In this document: piece by piece, positions 12,301-23,549 of the stretch
Layout of the letters: every line of letters starts with the position of its first letter
Position numbering within the stretch: the stretch's first letter is position 1
Source of the DNA: Eupeodes corollae
Taxonomy: Eukaryota > Arthropoda > Insecta > Diptera > Syrphidae
Direction of reading: 5' to 3'
NCBI RefSeq assembly: GCF_945859685.1
Contig: NC_079149.1
Location: 5,677,118 to 5,741,117, forward strand
Length of the DNA: 64,000 bases
The notes under the pieces: model-generated
What the model was told of the DNA's origin: nothing
Databases searched by the model: none
Seen by the model: only the letters and a program-made list of their open reading frames with translations
Position numbers and translations under genes: made by a program

Positions 12301-13235
12301 ATTTTCAATTCATATGTCAGCAGGAAATCCTTGCTGTGTTCGTACTCTGTGATTTATTTCTTCTTTGGGAAGCCTTCCTGAATACGCTTTCACACTTATT
12401 TAACCTTCCTTTTTCTACGGCGCGACTCGGCTAAGGGTACATTTGCATAGGTAAAGGGACCTAGAATAAGAAGAACGAATAAAAAAAAAGAGAAATACAT
12501 AGTCTCGCCAAAGGAGTACTTATGTACCTTCTATAGGTGTAGGTGTCTAGGATAAGATAAGGAAGTCTTATTTTTCATAGTTCACTTGGAAAAACTAGTA
12601 ATCACAATGGGATGATGGAACAGAAACCTTAAGTTTGTTGTTTTTTTTAAAAGCAAGCTTTATTCTTTTGAACAGTTAAAGTGACTTCAGGTTCTTTAAA
12701 ATGAGATGTTTAGCCTTTACCTTCTTTTTTAATTTCTTTGCAATGCTTGTTTTTTAATCAAATAAATGTCTTATGCTTCAAAGGGAAACCCTGAAGCTTA
12801 AGGATCTATGCAGATAGTTGACTTGAAAAAGAATTATAGAATTATAAATGTTTGAACTAAGGAGAATTATAAGAAATGCATTGTATTTTCCTTAAGTGAT
12901 TCTGATGCTTCACATTCATTAAGCGTTTCAAAACTAAGTAATTTTGTATTTATTTTAAGGAAGCCTGGAATATCTTATTATTATTTACTCCAACTCAAAA
13001 ATCAAGCTCAAATTCACGAATAGCTTTGATTGTTTGTCTCCGTAAATTGTGTCTTGTTAATTGTGGTTTCTTTCAATTAAAAAACAGACGAAGACTAATA
13101 GAAATTGGAGACCTAAGTGGGCAACTCACATAACCTCTGCTGTGATAAACTTGTTTCAAATTTACTTTTTCAAAAAGTTTATTGTGGTAAATTGTCCGAA
13201 GTTTTTATAATTAACCGATAGCAGTATGAAATGAA
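9330..13235. other. Unique AT-rich sequence, no gene recognised
   Basis: About 3.9 kb without recognisable transposon or coding sequence. It holds short simple repeats: a GA-rich run near 10000-10030, GATGAT and a run of ten G near 11400-11465, TTC-rich tracts near 11780-11880, and CA/TA-type repeats near 12200. Short frames on both strands are low complexity (F/L/S-rich). Sequence character is that of ordinary fly intergenic or intronic DNA. Confidence 0.5.
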
Positions 13236-13274
13236 TTTAGAAAACCCTTAAGGTAACGAAAAGCAACTTTAACT

Positions 13275-13395
13275 GAATAAAAAAATAAAAAATAAAAAAA
13301 AAATAAATTAATAAATAAAAAAATATAAAAAAATTAATGAATAAAAAAAAATAAAAAAAATAAAAAAATAGAAAAAAATAAAATAAAAAATTGCG
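13275..13395. repeat. Low-complexity A-rich (AAAAAT)n-like tract
   Basis: Around 120 bases of A runs with regularly spaced T, e.g. AAAAAATAAAAAA. The minus-strand frame over it (13237-13443) is a poly-Phe/Leu/Ile artefact. Confidence 0.8.
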
Positions 13396-13609
13396 TATAC
13401 GCCCAAGTGACCCGAAAAATGTTTTATGGTCTCTTTTGGTCAATTAAAGTTTTAATCATTTAATTACATACGAGAACATTAATAAGAAACTGTTAAATGT
13501 AGATCTATGAGCTATTTTCAACTTTAAGGTAGTATTTTATTAATTTATGAAGTGAACAATTTAAGGACGAGAAAATGCACAACTTATTAGAAGTCATGTA
13601 CAACAACTG

Positions 13610-14555
13610 TTAAAACAAATTCAGTGGTAAAAATGTCTTAAGAAAACAAACTTTATGTATGTTAGTGCTAAATTTTCTAATTTTTTGAGAAAAAAGATGG
13701 CGACAATTTTTTTCACCGCACAACTTATCAGTAGACTTTTAACAATATTTGTTTAAACACTTTCCATGGTGAAAATATGTTGTATAGGTAGGAGCATGCT
13801 TAATTTTTTTTCAGGGTACTACATCAATAAAGTTTTGAATTTATGGTGGATTTGTTCACGACAAATAATTAATTTTTTTTTTTTTTTAGTTTGGCTGTGA
13901 AGTTCTTAACCGTTGTTGTGGAACCCTTAATGCGGAATCCCAAAGTTTGAACTTTTCTGATATATTTTTAAAGGTTTTATGACAAAAACAAAATCAATTT
14001 GTTCAAAATATAATTTAAACAAATTTACGACGAGTTTACAACAAATTTACGAAAAGTTTACGACAAATTTACAACATGTTCATGACAAATTTACAACAAG
14101 TTTACGACAAATTCACAACAAATTTAACGACAACTGTATGATACATTTATCAACTAACCTTAATTATAAGTTTCTTTAAATTTTAAAATGTAAATATTTC
14201 TGTTTTTGAAAAGCAGAATTTGCATATTCGACAAATTGAAAAAAAAATCCAAAGGCAAAAGTATGAAATTTAAGAGATTTGAGCTTTAGGTATTTGAAAA
14301 ACTATATCAACCCCAAAGGCAAAAGTATGAAATCTAAGAGATTTTGGAGCCAGAATTATAAAACCTAAATTTCAACTTTCAGAAATTTCAGACATTTTAC
14401 AGCCAGAATTATAGAAGCTTAATTTGAGCTTTCAGAGCTTGAAAAACTATATCAACATCCAACGGCAAAAGTATAAAATTAAAGACATTTTACAGCCAGA
14501 ATTATAAAACCTAAATTTTAACTTTCAGAAATTTAAGAAATTTTGTTGAAGAATT
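13610..14555. repeat. First copy of a ~940 bp direct duplication
   Basis: This block matches 14556-15500 in order and orientation. Shared landmarks include AAGATGGCGACAATTTTTTT (13695 and 14641), AGTTCTTAAC...TTGTTGTGGAACCCTT (about 13901 and 14841), and the run of ACAAATTTACGACAA words (13998-14130 and 14938-15065); the offset is about 940-947. A 15-16 bp minisatellite (TTTACGACAAATTTACAACA) lies inside each copy, followed by repeats of ACATTTTACAGCCAGAATTA. Frames over the minisatellite give K-F-T-T-x-L-Q-Q periodic peptides that are not genes. Confidence 0.85.
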
Positions 14556-15497
14556 TTTAAACAAATTCAATGGTAAAAATCTCTTAAGAAAATATACTTT
14601 ACGTATGTTAGTGTTAGATTTAGAAAATTATTAAGAAAAAAGATGGCGACAATTTTTTTAACAACCAATTTATAAGTAGACTTTTTACGACCGTTGTTAA
14701 AACGAATTTCATGGTAAAAATATGTAGTTTAGGTAGGAGCGTGCTAGATTTTTTCAGAAAACAACATTTAAGAAGCTTTTCGTTTATGGTGAATTTTTTC
14801 ACGAAACATAATTAATTTTTAATTTTGAGTTTGACTGTGAAGTTCTTAACACTTGTTGTGGAACCCTTGCAGTGGAACCAAAAGATTGAATTTTTTCTGA
14901 TATATTTTGAAAGGTTTTATAACGAAAACGAAGTCTATTTGTTCAAAATGTAATTTAAACAAATTTGCGACAAGTTTACAACAAATTTACGAAAAGTTTA
15001 CGACAGATTTACAACATGTTCATGACAAATTTACAACAAATTTACGACAAATTCACGACATATTTAACGATAAATGTATGATACATTTGCCAACTAACCT
15101 TAATTTTAAGTTTCTTGAACTTTTAAAGTGGAAATATTTCTGTTTTTGGAAAGCAGAATTTTCACATTCGACAAATTGAAAAACAACCCCAAGGCAAAAG
15201 TATGAAATTTAAGAGATTTCAGCTTCATGAGTTTGAAAAACTATATCAACCCGAAAGGCAAAAGTATAAAATTTAAGAAATTTTACAGCCAGAATTATTA
15301 TAAAAACAAAATTAAAACTTTCAGAAATTTTAGACATTTTACATCCAGAATTATAGAAGCTTAATTTGAGCTTTTAGAGCTTGAAAAACTATATCAACAT
15401 CAAAGGTAAAAGTATAAAATTAAAGACATTTTACAGCCAGAATTATAAAACCTAAATTTTAACTTTCAGACATTTCAGACATTTTACAACCAGAATT
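14556..15497. repeat. Second copy of the ~940 bp direct duplication
   Basis: Same order of landmarks as 13610-14555, with roughly 10-15 percent divergence by eye, so the duplication is old. The distal part (15180-15497) has additional copies of the CCAGAATTATAAAA-type sub-repeat compared with the first copy. A SINE has inserted at its right edge (15511-15829). Confidence 0.8.
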
Positions 15498-15842
15498 ATA
15501 AAAAGAAAATCAAATCAAATCAAATGGGGTGGCGCAACAGTCCGTTGTGAACCAGGGCCTAGTGACTTACAACTCTCAACCATTCCTGTGTGCGAGTACT
15601 GTTGTCAGGAATGGAAGGGACCTACAATTTAAGGCCGAATCCGAACGGCTAATTTGAGAAAGCACTTTTTCATGACAAGAATTACTCTTGAAGAAATTGT
15701 CAATTCCTCGCAAGAGGCAGTACCCGCGAAAATTAATTTTTTAAATTAAGGTGGCACAGGCAGGGATTGAACCCAAGCCCCTTGCATGACAATCCAACGC
15801 ACTAACCATCATGCCACGGGTACTACATAATAAAAAGAAAAT
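15498..15842 (-). mobile_element. tRNA-derived SINE with 13 bp target site duplication
   Basis: Read on the minus strand, it begins ACCCGTGGCATGATGGTTAG, with an A-box-like region and a degenerate B box (GGGTTCAATCCC), followed by a ~230 bp body. It ends ACTGTTGCGCCACCCC and a short ATTTG-type tail. It is flanked by the direct repeat ATAAAAAGAAAAT at 15498-15510 and 15830-15842, the expected product of target-primed retrotransposition. Three other copies lie at 26635, 50451 and 53571. The perfect duplication suggests a fairly recent insertion. Polymerase III promoter function is inferred from the boxes only. Confidence 0.85.
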
Positions 15843-15844
15843 AA

Positions 15845-16340
15845 GAAAATTATAAAAGAAACTTTGTTGAAGAAATTTTAAAACTGAATTATGACCTTTT
15901 CGAAACTTCAACACCAAAAGACCGAAAACCCATTTTATTTTGAATAAAAATCCTCTTTGTGTTTAATTTGGTTTTAACATCGTTTTGTGTTGAGAACTAA
16001 TATTTAAGTTCTAAGAACTAAGTTCAACAGAACTTTCAAATAGTTAAACAAACCTAACTTTTTATATGAACTTTTCGATACTTGTTAAGCCTTTTTATTG
16101 AGTACTAAATTTAACCTTATTCAAAATTGAAATGTTGGCTTCGTCATAAGAATACTTTTCACTCAATAATGGTTTTTTAAATTCCAAGCTCATAGAATCT
16201 TTCAAGACTTTTAAACATCGAAAAACAGCGGTTCTAACACAAACTTCTTGACCAAAAATTTAGTTAATTTTATTATTTCTTGCTGACTTATTTAAGAATG
16301 GAAAGAAACATTTTTGTCCAGCAGTAAAAGACATAAACTC
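15845..16340. other. AT-rich sequence, no gene recognised
   Basis: Nothing recognised; short repeats of AAGTTCTAAGAACTAAG-like sequence near 16005-16025. Confidence 0.5.
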
Positions 16341-16344
16341 TTTT

Positions 16345-16440
16345 AAAATCGACAAACGACTGTGTTTTACGGAATACCTCAGGGTGGCATTCTGTTTCCT
16401 CTATTTTTCATGAATAAAATATTCGAAAGTAAAATTAATA
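16345..16440 (+). pseudogene. Reverse transcriptase scrap
   Basis: One frame reads TVFYGIPQGGILFPLFFMNK. This matches the conserved G(V/I)PQG(S/G)ILGPLLF block of non-LTR reverse transcriptases, just upstream of the usual YADD/FADD. The adjacent sequence decays into non-coding AT-rich DNA within about 60 bases on each side, so only this island can be assigned. The family cannot be told from so little sequence. Confidence 0.6.
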
Positions 16441-16444
16441 TGGT

Positions 16445-19400
16445 TTAAAGATAATTGTAAACAGCAAATAGCTTTAATTTAGGAACTCTGAAAAAGCACC
16501 AAGCTTTTGAAATTATCAAAATTTAAATGAAATGAAATTATCAAAATTTAAATTGAATTTATCAAAAGTTCAATTGAAATTATCAAAATTTAAAAATTGC
16601 ATACTTCCATCTAGACACTTAAAAAAATGGAGTTCAAACACAGCTGTTTAAAATACTAAAAAATACAATTTTCAAAACATTGTTTGGAACCATTTGCTCT
16701 TCTTAATTCTTTAATTGGTACTCTCAGTCCCAAATTAAAAATATCCTTTACTAACTATAAAAAATTTTTGTTTAAAAGGACGATTTTCAAAACTAAATAA
16801 ATTAATAATTATTTTCTAAATACTGAAACACCCTTTACATAATCGACAAAAAGCTAAAAGCAACAAAACCGCAACTCGTTTATTTCTACAGAGCCCAAAA
16901 AATATATACCACCGCACAATCACCGCCATGTGGCGCACGTTTGTCTGTTGTAGATAAGACATTGTGGTGGTGACGACGACGACGCCAACGTCGACAACGA
17001 CGACGAAGGCGGCGGCAACAGCAGCACCAGCGTCGGCGGCGTCTATAACATTGCCTTTGGTTGGTTTGGTTTGGTTTTGTTGGGTTTGGGTTTGAAGAGG
17101 CTGCAAGAAACTATTCCTATAGGATGGAGAATCAAAGGATTCTATTCTCATCCGGAATGGCAAAATGGCATCCCATGGCATAAATGTTCCAAAACAAAAA
17201 TCATCTTCTATAGTGTCATAAAGTTTAATAAAGATTTTCAACATCGTCATCATCTTCAGTCGATTCTTCGTCGTCGTCGTTCTATATGTCTTTTCCATCA
17301 GTTATGTACAGCGAGGGTTGTGGTGGCGGCAAGGGTGGATGGCTTTGCGGTGGCAGCGGCAACGGCGCGCCGGTGTTGGTTTCGTTTTTCATTCTTGTAT
17401 TTTTTCTTACATATTTAGCCTCGAAGGCATGCAGCCTCGAGACATGATAATGAAAATTGAACCCTGTACATACTTATATGGGGTGGTGGGCGTTGGATGG
17501 TGGTGCGAGTTTGAAAATGCTAATTTTTTTAACACAAAACTTAAAAAGGAAACTTTTTCTTAAAGAATAAAAAAATGTTTTTCTTCTTTGCTCCTTCTTC
17601 GGTTAATTTTTTTCTTTATTTCGGAGGGGGGGATGGTTTCTGAAGGAATATAAAACAAATTCACATCTTAGCCTTTCCGACTCAGTTTTTAAACTTGCGA
17701 TTTTTTTTCTTCTGTTTTTGTTCGATAAAAATGAGATCTAAAGATGCGACGAAGGTTAAATAAAATTATAATAATTCTCATTATAGTGTACAGTAGCTAC
17801 CCCCTTCTCCTCTACCATCTTTAATAAAACCCCAAGCCTTAGACCTTTCTTCAAATATAGCCCAGAACCAACAAGGGTTGTTTTTCTATTAAAAGCTTTT
17901 TAAATTGATTTAAAGATTTACCATTCTCTTTTTTTGGTATTTCTTCTTCTTCGTCTTCGTCTTTTTCTTTTGATTTTCGTTTATCTTTGAAGTTTCTATA
18001 TAAGATTTTATAGTCTGGACGTTACAGCTGATTAGTCGATCTAAGATATTTTAATTTAAAATCCTCTCAAGATCCTATTTTTAGTTTAAAAACCTATAAG
18101 TTTGATGAAACTGAAGTATATATTTATCTTAATGTTGTTTTTTGAACCTTACAACCCCTAGTTTTTGTTCCAGGATTATTTAGATTGAAGAAATCTATTT
18201 GTAACATCAAATCCTTGACTTTTATTTGAGCTAAGTATGTTGATGTAATTAATTAAGTTCGGGATGAAAGTAAGTCAAATTTCGTCTGATATTTCTACAT
18301 TAATTTTCTTTTATTTTATTTTCCGTTTCTTTTTTTTTCTTGTTACGTATTTGGGGAAAAATTTCCTGGAAGGCTTTTTGTGTGGGTCTTATGAATTTTT
18401 ATGTAATTAAACTTAGAAAGCACGCAACTGGAAATGACATTTAATATTGAACATAATTTGATAATGTTACTCGGTGGCGAGGAGCGAAACTACCGACGAC
18501 AACGGCAACGACGGAGGGGTTAAAGGACTATTGAACCTAAGGGAGGAAAATAATAACAATAATTGTTTAAAAGATTAAAGGAAAAAAAATATTTAATTAC
18601 AATATAAAGCACAAGAAACACCCGCGTCTGCAATGGTTTGGAGAGGGTATTATAAATGGTTCAACATTTTGTATATGATGAAAATTCAATTCCTACCTGC
18701 TGTGATAGGTTTTACTTCATTTTTTTTATTTTGATTAAATTTGTTTTAAAAATTAAATTTAATATTTTTTGAGTTAGGAATTATTAATTTGGGTTGAAGG
18801 AATTTGGATAAAAGAAACTTTAAGATTAAAGACCTTGTTTTTAATTTTCGTTACTTCAGCAAGAATAGGGGAAAAAGTGGAAGCTATAAGATGACTTACT
18901 TTTTGAACGTTTATTAAGGGTTAAACCTTGAGTATATTAGACTTAAATAAATTTCAGTTAATAGTAACATTTTTCAAAAGAAGTTAAATACTTGGGTAAA
19001 CTACGTTTTTCACGTTGTAAAAAAACAAGCCTACTGTACGTACATACATACGGGAATCGCTTTAAAAAATGAAGGATTTACCTTGAAACGATGATATATT
19101 TCAAAATCTATAGTTTCGATCGAATCATAATAACATCCAATGGGAAGTAAATATGGTTATAGAAAAATATAAAAAATAAAATGGACGAAGATTGGGACGC
19201 ACGAAAACACATGGACAAACGATTGAAACCACCCTCGATATTGTTAGTTATTTTTTGAGGATGTAAGACAGGTTTGCATTTAAAAACAACTTCCTATAAA
19301 GAAAGAAGTTTCGAGTAACTTGTGAATCTATATTGTTCTTGGGTGGACAAACGATTGGAATATGGTTAATTGTTGATCTTTGCCGTTCAAATTAAATATT

Positions 19401-19465
19401 TGAGTTGTTGACAAACAATAATTTTTGGTAACGATTATTTTTTATAATAAGAGCACACTCAAAGC
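16445..19465. other. Unique sequence with a GC-richer microsatellite block
   Basis: Most of this 3 kb is AT-rich and unassigned. At 16900-17400 there is a GC-richer block containing GAC/GGC/GTC trinucleotide runs on both strands. It gives frames at 16816-17298 (minus) and 17071-17418 (plus) with poly-Val/Ala and Arg-rich translations. I do not consider either a supported gene: there is no recognisable domain and composition follows the trinucleotide repeats. A related GAC-rich patch is at 18485-18515. Confidence 0.5.
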
Positions 19466-19469
19466 GATT

Positions 19470-20630
19470 AATTACCCTTATTATGAAGATACAGTGTGAG
19501 CACTAGGAAGAGGAGAGATGGTTTCAAAGCAGATGTCGGTGCACATTGTGGTAAGACATTCCATATTCGCGTAGTACGGCTAAAGAACGAAACTCTGTAT
19601 TTGACATTACGGCCGAAGTTGGACTCGAGTGTATACTGATGAGCATTCCTAGAAGCGCAAGTATTACGGTTGAACTATTTTAGGGGAGGATGGCAAATGG
19701 CTATTTCACTAAAGCATAAGCCGTTAAAATAATGGTAAAAAAGGGTCAGACAAGAGACCTTAAGACGATGTTCAAGCGAAGTACATGAACTAATGATGAT
19801 ATTATCATCTATCCAATAGGCTAAGTTGCAGGAGCACCAGCCCAGAGATGGGAGTTATACTCAAGCTTAGGACGTATGTAAGTCTTGTAAATAACAGCCA
19901 GATCAGAAGGGGTGAAATAATTTTTGAATCGCCTAAGGAAACTTGATAATGGCAATGGGGGTATATCTCGCTTTAACGATACGAGACAGCATTGCGTTTT
20001 CGAAGCATTAAACTCCACGCGTTTTTTTAATTCCCATTGAACAATGCTTAACAGGTCAGAATTTAATGAGTTTATCATATTTTGTCATTGCAGTTCCACA
20101 TCCGAGGAAAAGGGATGTGGGTCTGAAAACGAATATGAAAAGCTAAGAGTACTATCGTCAGCGAAACAATGTATGGGATTAGATGTTGCAGACAGGAGAT
20201 CATTAATAAAAATGAGAAAGAGTGTTGGAGATAGAACAGAGCCCTGGGGCACACCAGCATTTATTTTATGGTTTTCAGACTTGAATCCATCCAATACTAC
20301 TTGTATTGAACGATCCGAAAGGTAATTACTAATCCAATGAAGCAGGGATTCATGAAAACCGAAAGCACGCATTTTCGATAAGAGAGTCTGATACCAAACC
20401 CTATCAAATGCTTTTGAAATATCAAGTGCAAAAATCTTACTTTCTCCAGAGTGATGTAAAGATTTGCTCCACTGTTCTGTGAGATGAACCATGAGATCAC
20501 CAATGGACCTATTGGTTCGAAAGCCGTACTGCCGGAAATTTGCTGATATAACCTAATGGTCAGATGTTCCTAGAGAAGATAGAACACTAACAGTGCACTT
20601 ATCAGGGTCAGAGGCAAGAAACAAGTCAAG
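19470..20630 (-). pseudogene. LINE relic (Jockey/CR1-like, FADD-type RT) with internal deletion
   Basis: On the minus strand the first recognisable part is the end of the endonuclease (LDLFLASDPDKCTVSVL, then LGTSDH, near 20550-20625). It runs almost directly into the middle of the RT (FRQYGFRTNRSIGDL near 20510), so the linker and first RT blocks are deleted. The frame 20085-20492 then carries LDISKAFDRVW, AGVPQGSVLSPTLFLIFIND and the catalytic CFADDSTL. A frameshift leads into 19821-20078 with FNASKTQCC and YKTYIRPKLEYNSHLWAGA. The C-terminal segment near 19530-19700 (FFSRTTRIWNVLP) extends to about 19470. Its 5' side abuts the heptamer satellite. The FADD motif is intact but the copy is dead because of the deletion and shifts. 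Confidence 0.88.
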
Positions 20631-21534
20631 TCTATGGTCTATGGTCTATGGTCTATGGTCTATGGTCTATGGTCTATGGTCTATGGTCTATGGTCTATGG
20701 TCTATGGTCTATGGTCTATGGTCTATGGTCTATGGTCTATGGTCTATGGTCTATGGTCTATGGTCTATGGTCTATGGTCTATGGTCTATGGTCTATGGTC
20801 TATGGTCTATGGTCTATGGTCTATGGTCTATGGTCTATGGTCTATGGTCTATGGTCTATGGTCTATGGTCTATGGTCTATAGTCTATGGTCTATGGTCTA
20901 TGGTCTATGGTCTATGGTCTATGGTCTATGGTCTATGGTCTATGGTCTATGGTCTATGGTCTATGGTCTATGGTCTATGGTCTATGGTCTATGGTCTATG
21001 GTCTATGGTCTATGGTCTATGGTCTATGGTCTATGGTCTATGGTCTATGGTCTATGGTCTATGGTCTATGGTCTATGGTCTATGGTCTATGGTCTATGGT
21101 CTATGGTCTATGGTCTATGGTCTATGGTCTATGGTCTATGGTCTATGGTCTATGGTCTATGGTCTATGGTCTATGGTCTATGGTCTATGGTCTATGGTCT
21201 ATGGTCTATGGTCTATGGTCTATGGTCTATGGTCTATGGTCTATGGTCTATGGTCTATGGTCTATGGTCTATGGTCTATGGTCTATGGTCTATGGTCTAT
21301 GGTCTATGGTCTATGGTCTATGGTCTATGGTCTATGGTATATGGTCTATGGTCTATGGTCTATGGTCTATGGTCTATGGTCTATGGTCTATGGTCTATGG
21401 TCTATGGTCTATGGTCTATGGTCTATGGTCTATGGTCTATGGTCTATGGTCTATGGTCTATGGTCTATGGTCTATGGTCTATGGTCTATGGTCTATGGTC
21501 TATGGTCTATGGTCTATGGTCTATGGTCTATGGT
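20631..21534. repeat. Heptamer satellite (GGTCTAT)n, about 129 copies
   Basis: A head-to-tail array of the 7-mer GGTCTAT/TCTATGG extends about 904 bases with only two substitutions visible: G to A at 20881 and C to A at about 21339. Because 7 is not a multiple of 3 and the unit lacks stops on the plus strand, all three plus frames stay open and encode the same heptapeptide period (MVYGLWS). Every minus frame has TAG in each 21 bases. The resulting 200-320 residue frames are artefacts of the repeat. The array begins at an AAGTCTATG junction inside the LINE endonuclease sequence and ends at 21534 before unique DNA. Such homogeneity means recent expansion or an assembly-compressed or mis-sized array. 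Confidence 0.97.
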
Positions 21535-21535
21535 T

Positions 21536-22010
21536 TGGCCACTAAAGATTTATTTGGACGACTTTAAATGTTGGTCTTAAATGAACACCTTACTCGAATG
21601 ATATCTCAAAGCCTTTATTTCCAATTTGAAGTAAATTGACCCTATGGTTTAGGCTGTAGGGATGAAGACACAGAAGGAATTGTCGGAAATATATTTTTCG
21701 AATATTCTACCATCGTGATGTCATGAGTGATTTAAATCTTAAGTTCGAAATTTTGTACGAATGCAATACTTAACCCTTAACAATAAATTGTGTAATAATT
21801 TTGCAAAAAACAAATCTTAATCCTCTAAAAACAATTCAAATAATAATTTTACATAATTTTTTATTAGTTATGAAATGACTTATGACTTACTTCATTTGAA
21901 TCTATATACATTTTTGGAAAAAATTGGAATGTAATTTCTTTATGTTTTTGAAAAATTCGTTTAAGAGTTAGTTTTTAGTGATGATTCCGAATCTAAAATC
22001 CAATTTTAGC
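21536..22010. other. AT-rich spacer, no gene recognised
   Basis: Unassigned AT-rich sequence between the heptamer array and the Tc1-like element. Confidence 0.5.
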
Positions 22011-22012
22011 TA

Positions 22013-23546
22013 CAGTACTGTGAATATCATTTTTGGAACTATCAACGAACATTCGTTTATATAAAAGTTGCTTTAGACTTTTTTATGTTTCAACTTACTG
22101 CTCATAATCTTAAAGCACTGACCCACCGGCAAATTCTACAAATGCACTGCTTTTACAAAAACAATAATGATATCAGCTGTTCAAAACATTTGCAACTAGT
22201 GGCCATTTCTTTTTTCGTCACATTTTGATAACGGTTAAACTGATTTATTTGGAGGCTGGTAAGTTTATAGGTGTAGCTTGATTTGTTTGGGTAGTTTTAG
22301 CCGGGACTTTGAGCGATAAAACGCTTTTTTAAGATATATTCTTTTTAAATTGAAAAAAAAAAGATTTTGTTTTAAAAATGGCGTGAAACAAATATTCATC
22401 GGATATAAAATAGAATTTTGAGTGATTTCAAAAAAGGAGGATCACCAAAAGAAATTTTCAAGAGATATTCCATTCACGAATCAACTATTTGTAGAATCAT
22501 GTGGAAAGGTGCTATGCCATCACAGAGGAGAAAGGCCTATAAGCACCACAGCAAAAGGTGATAGAAAAATAAAAAATTTCTTCCCAAGAAACCCCACGGC
22601 ATCATCCAGGGAAGCAAATATTGAACTTAGGTTAACCATTGACCCATCAACTATCAGACGCCGCACACAGTAGGTCGGATTGCGCTGTTTTCAAATAGCC
22701 AAAGAGCCAATTTTTTGTTAAGAAAATGTGAAAGCTCGTTTGACTTTTCCAAAAACTCATCTCAATTGGAGTTCCAAAAAATTGGAAACGGTCTTATTTT
22801 CAACATGTCAGGAGGCCAAGAGGCGATAATCTTAATCCGAAATACACTAAAGGGACGGTCAAACATAAAGGTGGTTCAACTTTGATTGTGGGCTGCTTCT
22901 CTGGCCAAGGAATCTGGCCAATACGACAATTAGAAGGCATAATAAAGTCTGAAGATACTGTGCAGACATCCTTTGTAACACCATGCTGCCTTATGCCTAT
23001 TGGGAAATAGTCGTTAAAATACGCTAATGATCCCAAACACAAGTCGAAGTTGGACACAAAGTTGATCACAGAAAAAAAGATTGACGTTTTACCACGACCA
23101 GTCCAATTCCCAGACCTAAACCCAATAGAAAACTTTTATGGGAAATTCTGAAGAGAATAATTGGGAGCCACATTTTTTAAGAACAAAAATGACCTATTCG
23201 CTGGCAGTGGAATGACATTCCAAAATTAATTACCTTATAGCTTCGATGCCCAGAAGATATACAGTCGTTATAAAAAATAAAGGAAAGCAATTAAATATTA
23301 CCCTTGAAGTAAGTAGTTTGAAATTTAGTAGTGAGATCTAAGTTGCAAATATTTTGGACTATTAAGGTATTTAGTTATTTCTTTTTTGTTTATGTGAAAA
23401 GTGTTACTTTTTTTTTCCAAACAATAAAAACGTTATATCAAAAAATTTAGAAAACTAAAGAAAGAATTTTGCTGTTTTTTTTCAAAACGATTTTTTTTTA
23501 TGAAAAATGTTGGAGATTACAGTTGCCACTGTTTTGCACAGTACTG
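22013..23546 (+). mobile_element. Tc1-like transposon relic with TA-flanked ends
   Basis: The ends read CAGTACTGTG (22013-22022) and its reverse complement (23537-23546), each flanked outside by TA, the Tc1/mariner target duplication. Inverted-repeat similarity beyond ten bases is weak. A CAAAACATTTGCAACT word about 170 bases inside the left end resembles GCAAAACAGTGGCAACT just inside the right end, hinting at an inverted-repeat/direct-repeat type terminus. The interior (about 22420-23285) translates on the plus strand into broken transposase. There is an HTH part near 22425-22560 (SPKEIFKRYS and ESTICRIM in alternate frames), TMLPYAYWE near 22980, and PDLNPIEN near 23112, which keeps the final catalytic Glu. 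Many stops and shifts make it inactive. Confidence 0.85.
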
Positions 23547-23549
23547 TAC

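Noticed and set aside
13979..15179. Paired 66- and 90-codon frames with similar N-termini (possible gene duplicates)
   Set aside because: Their similarity reflects the 940 bp DNA duplication and the TTTACGACAAATTTACAACA minisatellite; the peptides are repeat translations.
16816..17298. 160-codon minus-strand frame with poly-Val/Ala
   Set aside because: The frame is carried by GAC/GGC/GTC microsatellites and has no domain; a real gene cannot be excluded but is not supported.
20593..21580. Long plus-strand open frames (up to 324 codons) over the heptamer array
   Set aside because: All three frames are open only because the 7-base unit lacks stops; the peptide is a pure repeat of the DNA unit with no other coding evidence.
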